In this document: piece after piece, positions 4,394 to 10,373 of the stretch | Layout of the letters: each line of letters begins with the position of its first letter | Position numbering within the stretch: position 1 is the first letter of the stretch | Assembly (NCBI GenBank): GCA_041307765.1 | Contig: JBFZCW010000363.1 | Location: 1 to 10,373, forward strand | DNA: 10,373 bases | Source of the DNA: DYRB01 sp041307765 | GTDB taxonomy: Bacteria; Pseudomonadota; Gammaproteobacteria; Chromatiales; Chromatiaceae | Direction: 5' to 3' | Program-made: the position numbers and the translations under genes | Notes under the pieces: model-generated | Databases searched by the model: none | What the model was told of the DNA's origin: nothing | The model's input: only the letters and a program-made list of their open reading frames with translations

Positions 4394-7081
4394 ATGAACA
4401 AGCGAAGCACACGCATCCCTGCGGGGATACTGCTGCTGGTCGGGCTGGCCCTGACCTGGCCGAGCCTTGGCTCGGCGGCAACCTGTACCATTGCGCCTCA
4501 AACCCCGACCGTCGACCGGGGCGGCAGCGTCACCTGGTCGGCGACCGTCACCGGTTTTAGTCGGACCCCGAACTACAGCTGGACCTTCAACGGCGGCACC
4601 CCCTCGTCGAGCACACGGCCAACCAGGACCGTCTCCTATGCGAATGCCGGGACCTTCGCCACGACCCTGACGGTGTCCCGTGGCAGAACCTCGGCCACCT
4701 GCAGCACCAGCGTGACGGTTGGCGCGCAGCCCCCCGCAGTGCCAGACGTTTCCATCAATTCCACCAGCCAGAACTCGCTGGATGTGGGTGTCGACCCGTT
4801 CGCCGAGGGCCCGGTAGTCGAGGCCCCGAGGCCGAGCAACGCGAACTCCCTGAGCCCCGCCGCCGGCACCGGCACCACCGGCTATCAGGTGCTCGCCATC
4901 AACGACCTCGGGATGCACTGCGGCGATCTGGACACCCGGGTGTCGAGCATCCTGCCGCCCTTCCAGGTCCTGCTCTCTCAGGTCATCCGCAAGGGGTCTG
5001 AGCCCGCGATCCTGGGGCCGACCGAGGCCCAGGTGGTCTACTCCGCCGCGTCCAACCCCAATGACCCGATACTCAGCCAGTCGGTCGATCCGCAGACCGG
5101 CTACCCGTTCACCGGCCTGACCGCCAACGATGATGTGTTCAAGACCAACTTCTGGGATGTCGCCTATCAGGCCTACGATCCCTTCTATCCGCCGGGCGTT
5201 CTGGCCGCCTTCTACGACGCCAACACCGCGGCCAACAACGTGGACATCGGCTTGCCGGTGCCCAACGTCGAGCACCTCTATATCGGCACCGATGGCCTGG
5301 TCGGTAACGGCGACGAGGGCCTCTCCGCCGTGATGCACGCCATGCCCGGCATCGCCAATCCCTATGTCGCCAACGACCGCCAGCGGGCCGAGGAGCACTA
5401 CGGGGACAAGCCCTTCTTCATCAATTTCCCGTTTGGCTATGTCGCCAACGACGTGAATTGGTTCGAGGGCGCCGGGGTGCCGTTTGCGGCCTTCGATGAC
5501 TTCGGCCGCGAGAACCCCTATCCGCTGGTGCGGGTGCAGGCCCGCACGGGAGCGACTGACACCAATCCGGGGACGGTAGTGGCCACGGTGGACACCGTGC
5601 TGCCCATCTCCGGGGAGGCGAGCTGCAAGAACTGCCATGGTGCTCCTGTGGACGTCCCCGACGCCCTTCACCCGGGTGCCGCCAATCAGGCATTGACCGC
5701 GGCCGGCCTGCCGGTGGAAGACAGCACGGTCGACGACCTTCTGGGGGCCGGTACCGTGCCGGCCGCGGTGAGCGTGGAGTACGCCACCGACATCAACGTC
5801 CTGCGCCTGCACGACCTCAAGCACGGGGCCGCATACCGCGATAGCGCTGGCAAGGCCGCCGCCTGCGACGGCATCAGCGCGACCACACCCAACGGCAATG
5901 CCAATTGCCTTGCCAACAAGGCCCTCGACCAGGGTAAGTCGGTCGTCTGCCAGGTCTGCCACTACACCCCGGCGCTCGATCTGGCCCAGTTCGGCCCGCT
6001 GGGCGGCGACGCAGCCAACCCCGACGCCGCCGCCAACGGGCGGGTGCAGCGCATCCACAAGAGCAACTCCCGCGTCCTGCATGCGGCACACGCCAAGCAG
6101 ACCGAGCTCTTCCCGGCCATGCCCGCGCCCACCGCCGACGACACCCTCACCGGGCTGCCCGGCAACCAGGCCGCCCGCGAGGCAGTGCTCGAGCAGACCT
6201 GCTACCAGTGTCACCCCGGCACCAACACAAAGTGCATGCGCGGGGCCATGGCCGACGGCGGCATGGTCTGCCAGGACTGTCACGGCGATCTGGCCCAGGT
6301 CGGCAACGACTTCACCGCCAACGTCAGCGCGGCTACGCCGTTCCCGGCTGGGGCTGACCTCACCAAGCGCGTGCCCTGGGCCAACGAGCCAGGGTGCGGG
6401 TCCTGCCACACCGGCGACGCGGTCAGCAACATGGCGAGTGCGACCGGTGCCACCAAGAACGGCTACGACACCAACGGCAACGCTGACGGCATCCGGCTGA
6501 TCCGCGCTTACCTGGACACTGACGCCAACGCCAAGCCCATCGTCCCGGCCAACAAGCGCTTCGCCGAGAACACGGTGCCGGCGAGCTTCAATGGCTTCGC
6601 CAATCCCGGGGCGGGCAACCAGAAGCTCTATCGGGTCAGCACCGGTCACGGCGGGGTCATGTGCGAGGGGTGCCATGGGGCCACCCATGCGGAGTGGGAC
6701 GCGGACGGTTCGCCATTGCAGAACGACAATGTCACCGCCAATCAGCTCCAGGGTCACTCCGGCACTGTCATGGAGTGCAGCACCTGCCACGTCATCAGCG
6801 CCATGGACAGCGACACACAAGACGGGCCGCACGGGATGCATTTGGTCAACGACAGCCGGTTCTGGAAGGAGGCCCACAAGGGCATGGCCAAGGCTGAGAA
6901 CGCCAAGCCGAACGGCGGAACCTGCGCGGCCTGCCACGGCGCCGACCATAAGGGTACTGTGCTGGCGCGTACGCCCGTGGACCGTAGCTTCAGCGTTGAG
7001 GGCGCCAACCGCACCGTGCTGGCGGGCGACCCAGTGGGCTGTAACCTCTGCCACAGCCTGGACAAGAGCTTCGCTCGGTAA
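4394..7081 (+). CDS. Secreted nine-heme c-type cytochrome with N-terminal PKD domain
   Basis: An 895-residue exported multiheme cytochrome, probably an electron-transfer protein of the periplasm or cell surface. The ATG at 4394 follows a GGAG-type site about ten bases upstream and opens a clear signal peptide (basic start, GILLLVGLALTWP, cleavage near GSAA at 26-29). The frame stays open further upstream, but without a signal peptide. Residues about 31-109 form a PKD/Ig-like fold with WTF, YANAGTF and LTV strands and likely disulfide partners C31 and C103. Residues about 160-400 form a heme-free domain beginning with LAINDLGMHCGD, which I recall from other multiheme cytochromes but cannot name. 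Nine CXXCH motifs start at residues 411, 519, 603, 626, 668, 757, 795, 844 and 883; the segment PGTNTKCMRGAM lies between the third and fourth. There is no lipobox and no membrane anchor. Substrate unknown. Expression is probably sigma-54 dependent, and a strong terminator follows. Confidence 0.93.
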   Translation: MNKRSTRIPAGILLLVGLALTWPSLGSAATCTIAPQTPTVDRGGSVTWSATVTGFSRTPNYSWTFNGGTPSSSTRPTRTVSYANAGTFATTLTVSRGRTSATCSTSVTVGAQPPAVPDVSINSTSQNSLDVGVDPFAEGPVVEAPRPSNANSLSPAAGTGTTGYQVLAINDLGMHCGDLDTRVSSILPPFQVLLSQVIRKGSEPAILGPTEAQVVYSAASNPNDPILSQSVDPQTGYPFTGLTANDDVFKTNFWDVAYQAYDPFYPPGVLAAFYDANTAANNVDIGLPVPNVEHLYIGTDGLVGNGDEGLSAVMHAMPGIANPYVANDRQRAEEHYGDKPFFINFPFGYVANDVNWFEGAGVPFAAFDDFGRENPYPLVRVQARTGATDTNPGTVVATVDTVLPISGEASCKNCHGAPVDVPDALHPGAANQALTAAGLPVEDSTVDDLLGAGTVPAAVSVEYATDINVLRLHDLKHGAAYRDSAGKAAACDGISATTPNGNANCLANKALDQGKSVVCQVCHYTPALDLAQFGPLGGDAANPDAAANGRVQRIHKSNSRVLHAAHAKQTELFPAMPAPTADDTLTGLPGNQAAREAVLEQTCYQCHPGTNTKCMRGAMADGGMVCQDCHGDLAQVGNDFTANVSAATPFPAGADLTKRVPWANEPGCGSCHTGDAVSNMASATGATKNGYDTNGNADGIRLIRAYLDTDANAKPIVPANKRFAENTVPASFNGFANPGAGNQKLYRVSTGHGGVMCEGCHGATHAEWDADGSPLQNDNVTANQLQGHSGTVMECSTCHVISAMDSDTQDGPHGMHLVNDSRFWKEAHKGMAKAENAKPNGGTCAACHGADHKGTVLARTPVDRSFSVEGANRTVLAGDPVGCNLCHSLDKSFAR

Positions 7082-7134
7082 GCCGACACCTTTCTCTAGG
7101 GAGGCATCAGGGGCCTGATCGGCACCCTGTGCTT

Positions 7135-7174
7135 GGGCCTCGCCCGGCTCGCCGGGCGGGGCCCTGTTTTTTTT
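7135..7174 (+). terminator. Strong Rho-independent terminator after the cytochrome gene
   Basis: GGGCCTCGCCCGGC (7135-7148), loop TC, and GCCGGGCGGGGCCC (7151-7164) form a 14-pair stem with a single T·G wobble. An uninterrupted run of eight T (7167-7174) follows. It begins about 50 bases after the cytochrome stop codon and separates that gene from the PepSY/two-component genes downstream. Confidence 0.95.
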
Positions 7175-7258
7175 CCGTCCTGGCACGGGACGCTTCCGCG
7201 ACAGGGCCTCGCTTCGTCAGCGGACTGTCAGGGTGGGATGGCCTAGAATTGAGGATCC

Positions 7259-7621
7259 ATGCACACGCGCCTGCCCTTTCTGCTGCTCGGACTGACGCTC
7301 GCCCTGGCGACGGGGCAGGTCATGGCCCATGAGGTTGCCGATTCCGACGATGACGGGTTTGGGCACGACGCATGGGAAGACAATGACCACAGCCACGACC
7401 GCGCCCGTCGCGCCATGGAGAAGGGGGAGATCCTGGCCATTGCGGAGATTTTGCGGCGCATCCGGCCCCAGGCACCGGGCCGGATCCTGGACACGGAGCT
7501 GGAGTACGAGCACGACCAATGGATTTACGAGATCAAGTTCCTGGACCCGGAGGGCCGACTCTACGAGTTGGAGATCGCCGCCCGCAACGGCGAGGTTCTG
7601 CACCGTTGGGAGGGCCGGTGA
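7259..7621 (+). CDS. Small secreted PepSY-domain protein with acidic, His-rich N-terminus
   Basis: A 120-residue exported protein. The signal peptide (LPFLLLGLTLALATGQVMA) is predicted to be cleaved after A23, leaving His24 as the mature N-terminus. Residues 24-48 are dense in Asp, Glu and His (H24, H36, H44, H46) and include DSDDDG (28-33), which fits the DxDxDG pattern of calcium-binding loops. Residues about 49-118 form one PepSY domain (ARRAMEKGEILAIAEILRRI, then WIYEIKFLDPEGRLYELEI and NGEVLHRWEGR). GAGG just before the ATG is the ribosome binding site. Its TGA overlaps the ATG of the response regulator by one base, so the two are translationally coupled. PepSY genes are commonly found next to response regulator/kinase pairs. 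Its role is unproven; modulation of the adjacent sensor kinase or binding of a divalent cation are the plausible options. Confidence 0.88.
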   Translation: MHTRLPFLLLGLTLALATGQVMAHEVADSDDDGFGHDAWEDNDHSHDRARRAMEKGEILAIAEILRRIRPQAPGRILDTELEYEHDQWIYEIKFLDPEGRLYELEIAARNGEVLHRWEGR

Positions 7622-8316
7622 TGCGCATCCTGGTGGTGGAGGACGATCCGCGCACCGTGGAGGTCCTGACCCGTGCCCTGACCCAGGCCGGTTACCTGGT
7701 CGACTCCACCGGCGAGGGCGAGGACGCCTGGTTTCGCGGCGACACCGAGTCCTACGCGGCCGTCATCCTGGATCTGGGGCTCGCCGGCATGGGCGGGCTC
7801 GCGGTGCTCAAGCGCTGGCGCGCCGCCGGCCGGGACCTGCCGGTGCTGATCCTCACTGCCCGCGGGGAATGGGACGAGCGTGTGGAGGGCATCGACGCAG
7901 GGGCCGACGACTACCTGCCCAAGCCGTTCCGGGTGGAGGAGCTCCTGGCGCGGTTGCGGGCAATCCTGCGGCGTGTCTCGGGCCAGGCATCGCTGGTCCT
8001 GCGGGTGGGGGGGGTGGCGTTCGACCCGCGCCAGATGCACGTGACCCTCGATGGGGTCCCGGTCCATCTCTCGCCGCAGGAGTACCGGCTGCTGAGCGTC
8101 CTGCTCCACCACAAGGGGAGCGTGGTCTCCCAGGCCGAGCTTGCCGAGCACATCTACGGCGGCGATGGCATGGATCGCGACACCAATGCGCTGGAGGTCC
8201 TGGTCGGCCGGCTGCGCCGCAAGCTGGGCCCTGAGCTGATCCGGACCCGCCGCGGCTTTGGTTACATCATCCGCGATCCGGAAGAGCCGGATTCCGAGTT
8301 CTCATCGTCCCTGTGA
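7621..8316 (+). CDS. OmpR/PhoB-family response regulator (PhoP/QseB-like)
   Basis: A DNA-binding response regulator of 231 residues. The receiver domain (1-115) has the acidic pair D8/D9, the phosphoacceptor D51 in VILDLGLAGM, the switch residue T79 and K101 in LPKPF. The C-terminal winged helix (about 127-222) has the usual LSPQEYRLLSVLL, the recognition-helix region DTNALEVLVGRLRRKL and the wing RTRRGFGYII. The frame runs on upstream, but the ATG at 7621 gives the canonical MRILVVEDD start and has GGGAGG seven bases before it, inside the end of the PepSY gene. The kinase GTG overlaps its TGA by four bases (GTGA). It should be phosphorylated by that kinase and control cell-envelope genes. 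No binding sites for it were recognised in the window. Confidence 0.95.
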   Translation: MRILVVEDDPRTVEVLTRALTQAGYLVDSTGEGEDAWFRGDTESYAAVILDLGLAGMGGLAVLKRWRAAGRDLPVLILTARGEWDERVEGIDAGADDYLPKPFRVEELLARLRAILRRVSGQASLVLRVGGVAFDPRQMHVTLDGVPVHLSPQEYRLLSVLLHHKGSVVSQAELAEHIYGGDGMDRDTNALEVLVGRLRRKLGPELIRTRRGFGYIIRDPEEPDSEFSSSL

Positions 8317-9788
8317 CCCGCCGATCCCTGCGATCTCGCCTCCTGGTTGCCGCCGCAGGAGCCATTGCCCTGGCGCTGCTGGTCGCCGGCTTTGGCCTCA
8401 CCGTCCTGTTCGAGCGCCATGTGGAGCGGCGAATGGAGGCGCATCTCGACGACATCGTGTGCCAGATCCTGGGTCACCTCAAGGCGGCCCCTGACGGGCG
8501 CATCCAGTTCGAGCTGGTTCTGGCGGACCCGCGCTTCGAGCTCCCCCTGAGCGGGCTGTACTGGCAGATCCAGGACGAGGATCGGCCGACCCTGCTGCGC
8601 TCGCGCTCCCTGTGGGACGCGGTGCTCGATCTCCCCCGAGACGTCCTCCCGGCCGGCGTCGTGCACCGACATCAGTTGCAGGGTCCGGGGGACGAGACAC
8701 TCCTGGTGGTGGAACGGCGGGTGGTGTTTCTCCCTGACACCGAGGGCCGCCACGTGCGTGTCGCCGTGGCCCTGGATCGCCGCGAGCTGGCGGAGGCGGG
8801 CCGCTCCTTTGCGACAGACATGCTCCCCTACCTGTTGCTGCTTGGGGTTGCATTGCTCATCGCCGCCTGGGTCCAGGTGCGCATCGGGCTGGCCCCCCTG
8901 GAGAGGGTGCGCCGGGGCCTGCGGTCCATCCGCTCTGGGGAGGTCCGGCGCCTGCCGGCCGAGTTACCCGACGAGGTGAACCCGCTGGTGGAGGAGGTCA
9001 ACGCCCTGCTCGATGCGCAGGAGGGCGCGATCGAACGGGCCCGTGCCTGGACCACCGACCTGGCCCACGGGCTCAAGACCCCTCTCGTGGTGCTGGCCGC
9101 GGACGCGGAGCGCCTGCGCGCCGCTGGCCAATCGGAGCTGGCCGACGATCTGGACGGTCTGGCCCAGACCATGCGCCAGCGGGTGGATCGGGAGCTCATC
9201 CGCGCCCGCATGCGGGCGCGGGCCCCTGCCCGCACGGATGCCCAGGGGGCCGGGAGAGGCCCAGGGCACGGGGCACTGAACCGGTGTGTGGACCTCCCGG
9301 CCGCCCTCAACCGCGTGGTACGCACCCTCCAGCGCAGCCCCAGCGGCGGCCGCCTGGATTGGCACCTGGACGGCCCCGATGCATCCCCGGTGCTGATGCT
9401 GTCGGAGGATCTCACGGAGCTTCTCGGCAATGTCCTGGAGAATGCCGCGAATTGGGCCAAGAGCCGGGTCTCGGTCCGGGTCTCGGTGGGGGACCCGGTG
9501 GTGGTGCGGGTCGAGGACGACGGTCCCGGGGTCCCGGAAGAGGCCCTGCAGGCCCTGGCCCAGCGCGGCCTCAGGCTGGATGAACGCACCCAGGGGTTTG
9601 GGCTTGGCCTGGCGATTGCCCAAGACATCTGCGACGCCTACGGCGCCGAGCTGACCTTCGGGACCGCAGACCCCGGCGATGTCCGTGTCCAGGCCAGCGT
9701 CGCTGGCGGCCGGGAGCAAGAGCCGAGCGGGGGGCTGGGTGGGCTGGTGGTGACTCTGCGCATCCCAAGCGGCGCCGCGATTCGCTGA
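8313..9788 (+). CDS. PhoQ-like membrane sensor histidine kinase
   Basis: A 491-residue inner-membrane sensor kinase, partner of the response regulator just upstream. The start is GTG, overlapping the regulator stop by four bases and giving a basic N-terminus before the first membrane helix (about 10-33). A periplasmic sensor domain (about 34-168) is followed by a second helix (about 171-192) and a HAMP-like linker (193-245). The phosphoacceptor is H252 in DLAHGLKTPL; this HxLKTPL form, rather than HELRTPL, is the PhoQ-type H box. The downstream helix ending RELIRARMRA and the RGLRLDERTQGFGLGLAIA block also resemble PhoQ. The ATPase domain has N373/N377 in GNVLENAANW, the G1 box DDGPG (402-406) and the G2 box GFGLGL (428-433). 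The last 40 residues hold a Gly-rich insertion before the final strand. The stimulus is unknown; PhoQ relatives sense divalent cations and envelope stress, but sensor residues cannot be assigned here. Confidence 0.93.
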   Translation: MTRRSLRSRLLVAAAGAIALALLVAGFGLTVLFERHVERRMEAHLDDIVCQILGHLKAAPDGRIQFELVLADPRFELPLSGLYWQIQDEDRPTLLRSRSLWDAVLDLPRDVLPAGVVHRHQLQGPGDETLLVVERRVVFLPDTEGRHVRVAVALDRRELAEAGRSFATDMLPYLLLLGVALLIAAWVQVRIGLAPLERVRRGLRSIRSGEVRRLPAELPDEVNPLVEEVNALLDAQEGAIERARAWTTDLAHGLKTPLVVLAADAERLRAAGQSELADDLDGLAQTMRQRVDRELIRARMRARAPARTDAQGAGRGPGHGALNRCVDLPAALNRVVRTLQRSPSGGRLDWHLDGPDASPVLMLSEDLTELLGNVLENAANWAKSRVSVRVSVGDPVVVRVEDDGPGVPEEALQALAQRGLRLDERTQGFGLGLAIAQDICDAYGAELTFGTADPGDVRVQASVAGGREQEPSGGLGGLVVTLRIPSGAAIR

Positions 9789-9810
9789 GAGTGGGCTGGT
9801 GTTGCGGAAT

Positions 9811-9840
9811 CCACGGCACCCTGTCCAACTCGGGCCGTGG
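9811..9840. repeat. Inverted repeat downstream of the kinase gene
   Basis: CCACGGC (9811-9817) and GCCGTGG (9834-9840) are perfect inverted copies around a 16-base loop, 22 bases after the kinase stop. There is no T run after it, so it is not a classical intrinsic terminator. It may still form an mRNA hairpin that stabilises or attenuates the transcript. Confidence 0.4.
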
Positions 9841-9847
9841 GACCTCT

Positions 9848-9865
9848 GACGTGGGCTGACACGTC
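9848..9865. repeat. Second inverted repeat in the kinase-HAD spacer
   Basis: GACGTG-GGCTGA-CACGTC is a perfect dyad with 6-base arms and a 6-base spacer, immediately after the first inverted repeat. It could be an operator for the HAD gene or a second hairpin of a weak terminator. There is no T run. Confidence 0.35.
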
Positions 9866-9978
9866 CGATTCTCGGGGCGATCCGGGTCCCAATACATGGT
9901 CCACGGTCCCGATGGCTCTAGGGAGTTCTTTTCGCACCCGGCGGCGGGCACAATGAGGCCCTTTGCCGGCGCGCCGCC

Positions 9979-10373
9979 ATGACCGCACCCGCCCCAGTCA
10001 AGCTCCTCACCATCGACCTCGATGACACCCTGTGGCCATGCGAGCCACCCATCCGTATGGCCGAGGCGCAATTGCTGGCCTGGCTCGCGGCGGTGGCCCC
10101 AAGGCTTGCGGAGGTCCATGACCAGTCCAGCCTGCGCGCGCACCGGCTCGCCTTGATGCGCGAGCGCGCGGACTTGGCCCACGACGTCACCGCCCTGCGC
10201 CACGAGTCCCTGCGTCTGCTCCTGGGTGAGTTCGGCTATCGGCAAGGCCTGGCCGATGACGGGGTGGCGGTCTTCATGGAGGCCCGCAACAGGGTCGACC
10301 CCTACCCGGAGGTGGCCTCGGCCCTGGGTGCGCTCGCCAGGCGCTATTGCCTGGTGTCGGTGACCAATGGCAA
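9979..10373 (+). CDS. HAD-superfamily hydrolase, YigB-like (5' part, runs off the right edge)
   Basis: The N-terminal 131 residues of a haloacid dehalogenase-superfamily phosphatase. Motif I is DLDDT at residues 13-17, where D13 is the expected nucleophile and D15 the general acid. A helical cap follows (about 22-105), then LVSVTNG at the edge, which carries motif II (T in VTNG). The order and spacing, including DxDDTLW, an RxAE helix, a His-containing HDVTALRHESLRLLL segment and the YPEVASAL loop, resemble E. coli YigB, which dephosphorylates FMN and other small phosphates. The frame opens only after a TAG at 9919, and ATG 9979 is the first start codon in it. No good Shine-Dalgarno is adjacent. 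A 9-codon frame starting at 9953 ends in TGA overlapping this ATG, so coupling is possible. The C-terminal half is not in the window, and exact substrate is not deducible. Confidence 0.88.
   Translation, partial: MTAPAPVKLLTIDLDDTLWPCEPPIRMAEAQLLAWLAAVAPRLAEVHDQSSLRAHRLALMRERADLAHDVTALRHESLRLLLGEFGYRQGLADDGVAVFMEARNRVDPYPEVASALGALARRYCLVSVTNG

Noticed and set aside
4469..4486. Lipoprotein signal (lipobox) at Cys31 of the cytochrome
   Set aside because: The residues before Cys31 are Ala-Ala-Thr, not a lipobox; Cys31 better fits a PKD disulfide with Cys103.
4229..7186. A 985-codon open frame antisense to the whole cytochrome gene
   Set aside because: It is an artefact of high G/C at third positions. 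The translation shows no domain or motif, while the plus strand has a signal peptide, a PKD domain and nine heme motifs.
7244..7249. TAGAAT as a sigma-70 -10 box for the PepSY gene
   Set aside because: The predicted start would fall about three bases before the ATG and would exclude the Shine-Dalgarno; the matching -35 is poor.
8262..9719. Minus-strand frames opposite the histidine kinase gene
   Set aside because: Shadow frames; the plus strand carries complete H, N and G boxes and overlaps its partner gene properly.

Overview
The window is strongly GC-rich with heavy G/C use at third codon positions. The gene content points to a Gram-negative proteobacterium: an RND efflux adaptor with a TolC-type outer-membrane partner, a multiheme c-type cytochrome, a sigma-54 enhancer-binding protein, and a PhoP/PhoQ-like two-component system. 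A gammaproteobacterium, perhaps of the Chromatiales, is my best guess, but nothing here fixes the taxonomy.

Left part (1-3963, minus strand). Reading leftwards there is a PAS/AAA+/Fis sigma-54-dependent activator (TTG start at 3963), a TolC/CzcC-type outer-membrane channel protein (2427-1219), and a periplasmic adaptor of the HlyD/CusB/CzcB type (1126 running off the left edge). The inner-membrane RND pump probably lies just beyond the left edge.

Middle part (3964-7174). A 430-base divergent region separates the sigma-54 activator from a large secreted nine-heme cytochrome with an N-terminal PKD domain (4394-7081, plus strand). This region looks like a complete sigma-54 control region. It holds three closely spaced 16-bp dyads of one consensus (CTGNCA-N4-TGRCWG), then an AT-rich island resembling an IHF bend site, then a -24/-12 promoter candidate. 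A strong intrinsic terminator follows the cytochrome at 7135-7174. The simplest reading is that the neighbouring activator, whose PAS domain carries a four-cysteine cluster, switches on the cytochrome in response to a redox or metal signal.

Right part (7259-9788, plus strand). Three translationally linked genes encode a small secreted PepSY protein with an acidic, His-rich N-terminus, an OmpR-family response regulator, and a PhoQ-like histidine kinase. The genes overlap by 1 and 4 bases. A 190-base spacer with two inverted repeats follows, then the 5' part of a YigB-like HAD phosphatase gene that runs off the right edge.

The main candidates for something new are the nine-heme PKD cytochrome with its dedicated sigma-54 switch, and the PepSY-PhoP/Q-like triad whose PepSY member may bind divalent cations. 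No tRNA, rRNA, insertion sequence or CRISPR array was seen.
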